Below are positions 60,901 to 64,000 of a DNA stretch of 64,000 nucleotides, in pieces (the first letter of the stretch is position 1; each line of letters starts with the position of its first letter). The DNA is from Streptomyces sp. NBC_01224 (GTDB taxonomy: Bacteria; Actinomycetota; Actinomycetes; Streptomycetales; Streptomycetaceae). Made by a program: the position numbers and the translations under genes. The notes beneath the pieces are model-generated. The model had not been told where the DNA came from and did no database searches. It saw only the letters and a list, made by a program, of their open reading frames with translations. Location of the stretch: contig NZ_CP108529.1 of NCBI RefSeq assembly GCF_036002945.1, positions 5,389,001-5,453,000 of the forward strand, in the 5' to 3' direction.

Positions 60901-62964
60901 ATGGAAAGGGGCACGGAGAACAAAACCCGGAATCGCTGGATCGTGGTGACGTGCGTGCTGTTGGCCTGTTGCCTGCTGTACGTCCTGCGCCCAGGGCAGG
61001 GTGCGGAGAACCTGTCGGACCGCGTGGGCGTCGTCGGGATGCTGCTCACGGCCCTGACGTTGGTCGCGACAGTGTTCGGGGTGTGGGCAACGCAGCGGGC
61101 CAGTGCGATGGTGGGCGATATGGCCGCAGCGCGACAACTGAGCCAAGCCGTGGCGCTCGCGGAGCCGCTGTCACGTCGGGTGTTGGGCGGGGATCGGGTC
61201 GTCGCGGATATCACTTACAGGTTCCGCCCTTACGCACACGCCAGAGGCGCGGCGCCCCCCTTGGCGCCGGCCGGACGATTGGACGGTCTGGTCGCTGACT
61301 ACCAGGCCCTCAGACCCCGGCGCCTGGTGGTTACCGGCCAGCCGGGAGCCGGGAAATCGGTGCTGGCCCGTTCCTTCGTGGCCGAGCTCAACAAAACCAG
61401 GGCGGACGGCGACCCCGTCCCGGTGCTGATCGCACTCGGGGACTGGGAGCGGGAGGAGAGCTTCCGTGACTGGGTCGTCAGACATCTGGTGCGCGACTAC
61501 GGCAGATCGTGGAAGCGTGCCGGTCAGCTCGTGGACGCGGGACTGGTGCTCCCGGTCATCGATGGTCTCGATGAAATGGACAGGGCGGAAGTCCCGCTCG
61601 CCGAGTCACGGGCCCAGGGCGCGCTGGACGCTCTGGCCGACTATCAGGAGGGCTTGGAACCCGCACCACTCGTCCTGACGTGCCGAACGGATCTCTACGA
61701 CGCGCTCGAAGCTTCCGGAAGGCCGATGCTGGACACGGCACGGGTCGAGATCGACCCGGTGAGTGCCGAGGCGGCTGCGGGATTCCTCTCGCGGCGCGCG
61801 GGGGCGGCCTACCGTCAGGCCGCATGGGCCCCGATCCTGGACGAGTTGCGTGCTCGCCCTCAGGGCCTGCTGGCTAGTTCGCTCTCCACGCCGTGGCGAT
61901 TGGTGCTCGTGGCCACGGCGTACGAGCAGGCCAATGATCCCAGCGAACTTCTGACATGCACCACGCGGGAGGAAGTGGGCGATGTACTCCACGGCCATTT
62001 CATCCAGTCGTCCGTCCGCGCTGTCGCGGGAACACGGAGCCGGTGCGCACCCGAGGATGTGCACGCGTGGCTGGGCACCCTCGCATGCGGTCTCCAGGCG
62101 CGGGGAAGTGGCAGGACGGATCTGGTGTTGTCCGAACTCGTACACTCCCCGGGGGCGGTGTGGGCGAGGCGGTTGTACGCCGTTCTGGTCGGGGTCTTCG
62201 CGCTCGTCCCGGTTGCGCTTCTGCTGTCCGACGGGGACACGGATGCGGTGACCTGGGGGTTGTCCGCTGTCCTCGTAGTGGTGGGGGGCATCGGGTTCCG
62301 ATATCTGCGTTCCAGCAAGATGAGTCTTTGGGGACGCGCCGACTTCGCCCTGCCCCCGTGGGGCAGCCCTCTGTGGCGGGTGGGGATGCGGCTGGCACGG
62401 AGCGGGAGCGGGCGCTGGGCGGTGCGCGTCACCGCGATCTGGCCCGTCCTCGCCATGTGGCGGGCCGCAGCACCTCAACGATTCGGTGGTATGGAGAACT
62501 GGCCGATGACCGTGGCGATGCTGTTCACGCCCGCGCTGTTCTTCATCATGTTCTCCGCCTACTTCCTCGGATCAGCGGCGGTAGGGCCGTCCGGCTGGCC
62601 ACGTACAGGCGCTTTCTTCGCCCTGATTGTCCTGTGGCCCGCGGCTGTTCTGGTGTTCCTCAGCCGTTCAGCGGGTCTTGGGCCGACCGCCGACCTTCTG
62701 ATCTTCGCCATATTCGGGTCGTTTTACTTTGCTTTGAGCGGCCCCACGGCCATGTATGCGTGCTGGCTACTGGTCAACTGCCGACGACTTCCGTTCCGCC
62801 TGAGCCGCTTCCTGGAGTGGTCCCGGACGGCAGGACTGATCCGGGTGACCGGTGCCGCCTACCAGTTCCGGCATCGCGAGTTTCAGGAGTGGCTCACGCG
62901 CCACCCCGTTCCGGCCCTCCCGACGCCGACCGCTCATCCGCCGATGCGAACAACAACTCCGTGA
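60901..62964 (+). CDS. membrane NACHT NTPase (STAND family)
   Basis: 687 residues. Two N-terminal membrane segments (WIVVTCVLLACCLLYVL and VVGMLLTALTLVATVFGVWA), then a NACHT ATPase: Walker A VTGQPGAGKSVLARSF (about 144-159), Walker B VLPVIDGLDEMD (about 216-227), and the sensor-type PLVLTCRTDLYDALE. A helical STAND region follows, then four to six C-terminal membrane segments (LYAVLVGVFALVPVALLL; MLFTPALFFIMFSAYFL; LIVLWPAAVLVFLSRS; LLIFAIFGSFYFALSG) and the typical ending YQFRHREFQEWL. ATGs at 60892 and 60901 are both possible; the latter has better ribosome-binding spacing. NACHT proteins can sense phage or cell-envelope stress in bacteria; the role here is unknown. Confidence 0.85.
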   Translation: MERGTENKTRNRWIVVTCVLLACCLLYVLRPGQGAENLSDRVGVVGMLLTALTLVATVFGVWATQRASAMVGDMAAARQLSQAVALAEPLSRRVLGGDRVVADITYRFRPYAHARGAAPPLAPAGRLDGLVADYQALRPRRLVVTGQPGAGKSVLARSFVAELNKTRADGDPVPVLIALGDWEREESFRDWVVRHLVRDYGRSWKRAGQLVDAGLVLPVIDGLDEMDRAEVPLAESRAQGALDALADYQEGLEPAPLVLTCRTDLYDALEASGRPMLDTARVEIDPVSAEAAAGFLSRRAGAAYRQAAWAPILDELRARPQGLLASSLSTPWRLVLVATAYEQANDPSELLTCTTREEVGDVLHGHFIQSSVRAVAGTRSRCAPEDVHAWLGTLACGLQARGSGRTDLVLSELVHSPGAVWARRLYAVLVGVFALVPVALLLSDGDTDAVTWGLSAVLVVVGGIGFRYLRSSKMSLWGRADFALPPWGSPLWRVGMRLARSGSGRWAVRVTAIWPVLAMWRAAAPQRFGGMENWPMTVAMLFTPALFFIMFSAYFLGSAAVGPSGWPRTGAFFALIVLWPAAVLVFLSRSAGLGPTADLLIFAIFGSFYFALSGPTAMYACWLLVNCRRLPFRLSRFLEWSRTAGLIRVTGAAYQFRHREFQEWLTRHPVPALPTPTAHPPMRTTTP

Positions 62965-63502
62965 GCGACCGGAACACCTCCTCCGGGTCCCGGCCGCCCA
63001 CCGCCCCCTCCAGATTGCCGTTCAGCAGCAGGGTGGCGAAACCGTGGGCCAGGGACCAGGCGGCGAGGCCCGCGAGCCGGGTGTCGTCGCCGCGTCCGGC
63101 GGTGGGGAGGTCGGTGACGCCCGCACGCAGCTCCGTCGTGGCGCGGGCCTTCGCGGCGAGCAGTTCGGGGTCGTCGGTGCGGTGGAGGTCGGGCTGGAAC
63201 ATCACCTGGAAGTGTGCCGGGTGGTCGGTGGCGAACCGTACGTACCGCACGCCCCGCTCCCGTAGGTCCGGGGCGTCGGCCAGTGCGTCGGCGAAGAGGG
63301 TGTAGCCCTCGGCGGCGATGGCGGTGAGCAGGCCCGTGCGGTCCTTGAAGTGATGGGCGGGGGCCGCGTGGGAGACGCCGGCCCGGCGTGCCAGGTCGCG
63401 CAGGCTCAGTGCACCCGGGCCCTCGGTGCGGATGACATCGAGTGCGGCGGTGAGGACGGCGCGTCGCAGGTCGCCGTGGTGATAGGTGCGCTCGTTGGTC
63501 AT
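62894..63502 (-). CDS. TetR-family regulator
   Basis: 202 residues. The N-terminal helix-turn-helix is LRRAVLTAALDVIRTEGPGALSLRDLARRAGVSHAAPAHHFKDRTGLLTAIAAEG (about 12-66), with a TetR_C_33-like ligand region. It is divergent from the SCO6745-type gene across two matching operator palindromes, so it very likely controls both. Its 3' end overlaps the convergent NACHT gene by 71 bases. Confidence 0.92.
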   Translation of the reverse strand: MTNERTYHHGDLRRAVLTAALDVIRTEGPGALSLRDLARRAGVSHAAPAHHFKDRTGLLTAIAAEGYTLFADALADAPDLRERGVRYVRFATDHPAHFQVMFQPDLHRTDDPELLAAKARATTELRAGVTDLPTAGRGDDTRLAGLAAWSLAHGFATLLLNGNLEGAVGGRDPEEVFRSLTELLFASADERSASGGPERGGA

Positions 63503-63523
63503 GTGCAGCAGATTACGCGGAAT

Positions 63524-63581
63524 CTAGTCATTGACAAGTTCAGGAAGGGGAGAGCACTCTTGGGATCTAGTCAGTGACAAG
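63524..63581. promoter_or_regulatory. two TetR operators
   Basis: CTAGTCATTGACAAG (63524-63538) and CTAGTCAGTGACAAG (63567-63581): the same near-palindrome (6 of 7 arm positions) 43 bases apart in the 106-base divergent promoter region. The first is 22 bases upstream of the TetR gene and the second 28 bases before the ATG at 63609. Confidence 0.85.
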
Positions 63582-63608
63582 ATGCGTGACGCTGTGGAGG
63601 GCGGAGAC

Positions 63609-64000
63609 ATGTCCGAGGAGCTGGGCCGGGTGCGGCAGATGTGGCACCTGCTGGAGCCCCTGCATGCTGTTCTGTACTACGCGCCGGAGTCCTTCGAGGA
63701 GGCTGCCGGGCTCGGCTACCGCACCGATGAGCGCTGGCCGAGCTACTTCGCCTGGCGCGCCGCGCCGCTCGGGGAAGTCGGTACCGACCGGGTGGTCGAC
63801 ACCTTCTACAGCTTCAGCCCGGCGATGGTGCGCGAGTACGTCCCCGCGGCCTGGTCCGTCGCCTCTTCCGGCGCGGTGCTCGCCGCCCGGACGCGGGCGG
63901 TCGACCGTGCGTACCGGGGGTTGCTGGGGGAGCAGGTCGCCGGTCCGGAGCTTGCCGAGACCGCCGCGCTCGTTCGACGCGTCGCGGAGGCTGCCGACAC
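63609..64000 (+). CDS. SCO6745-family protein, cut by window edge
   Basis: 130 complete codons visible and open to the right edge. It begins MSEELGRVRQMWHLLEPLHAVLYYAPESF, then EEAAGLGYRTDERWPSYFAWRAAPLGEVG. This matches the widely occurring actinobacterial family typified by SCO6745, whose function is not established. GGAGG lies 8 bases before the ATG. Divergent from the TetR gene and very likely its target. Confidence 0.8.
   Translation, partial: MSEELGRVRQMWHLLEPLHAVLYYAPESFEEAAGLGYRTDERWPSYFAWRAAPLGEVGTDRVVDTFYSFSPAMVREYVPAAWSVASSGAVLAARTRAVDRAYRGLLGEQVAGPELAETAALVRRVAEAAD

Overview
This 64 kb window is high-GC DNA with Streptomyces features throughout: many GTG starts, ATGA/GTGA operon overlaps, third-position GC bias, and gene blocks familiar from Streptomyces chromosomes (pmt-rsmI, tatD-rpf-rsmA-ispE, galTEK, tamR/tam, ppc, pth-rplY-prs-glmU with tRNA-Gln, mfd). 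It is mostly core chromosome with several small accessory islands.

Layout. 1-1302: an IS630-type transposase cut by the window edge, a relic of a second (IS5-type) transposase, and a small membrane protein. 1567-10917: protein mannosyltransferase, rsmI, a zinc-ribbon protein, tatD, a truncated Rpf-like gene, rsmA, ispE, a lipoprotein and an ABC-F protein. 11032-16943: three tandem paralogues, each a Pro/Gln-rich cytoplasmic N-terminus, one membrane helix and a PQQ-like beta-propeller. 17160-24765: a degenerate LuxR response regulator, a sodium:solute symporter divergent from galT-galE-galK, a GNAT protein and a second LuxR regulator. 24724-28041: a TamR-like MarR regulator divergent from trans-aconitate methyltransferase and a VOC gene, then an HExxH protein with a GNAAV N-terminal motif.

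28166-38551: TetR/acyl-CoA desaturase, ppc, a membrane protein, pth-rplY-prs-glmU, tRNA-Gln(TTG) and a helix-turn-helix/LAGLIDADG-like protein beside the tRNA. 38707-45309: an orphan sensor kinase, then a compact polymorphic-toxin/immunity-type locus. That locus holds a YwqJ-type deaminase and SUKH-3 protein on the minus strand, divergent from a WHH-nuclease-like/SUKH fusion and a 920-residue deaminase-like/SUKH-4 protein built on 165-bp collagen-like repeats. 45492-54173: a FilP-like coiled coil, an acetate-type symporter with its DUF485 partner, an MFS exporter and a MacB/FtsX-type ABC transporter with direct repeats in its promoter region.

54350-64000: a truncated regulator, mfd, an HATPase, a UTRA-only protein overlapping a complete GntR regulator, a membrane NACHT NTPase, a TetR with two clear operators, and the start of an SCO6745-family gene.

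The strongest candidates for something not well described are the toxin/immunity locus (40192-45309), the three tandem beta-propeller proteins (11032-16943), and the HATPase/GntR/NACHT island (58974-62964). All functions are inferred from sequence motifs read by eye; no database search was run.
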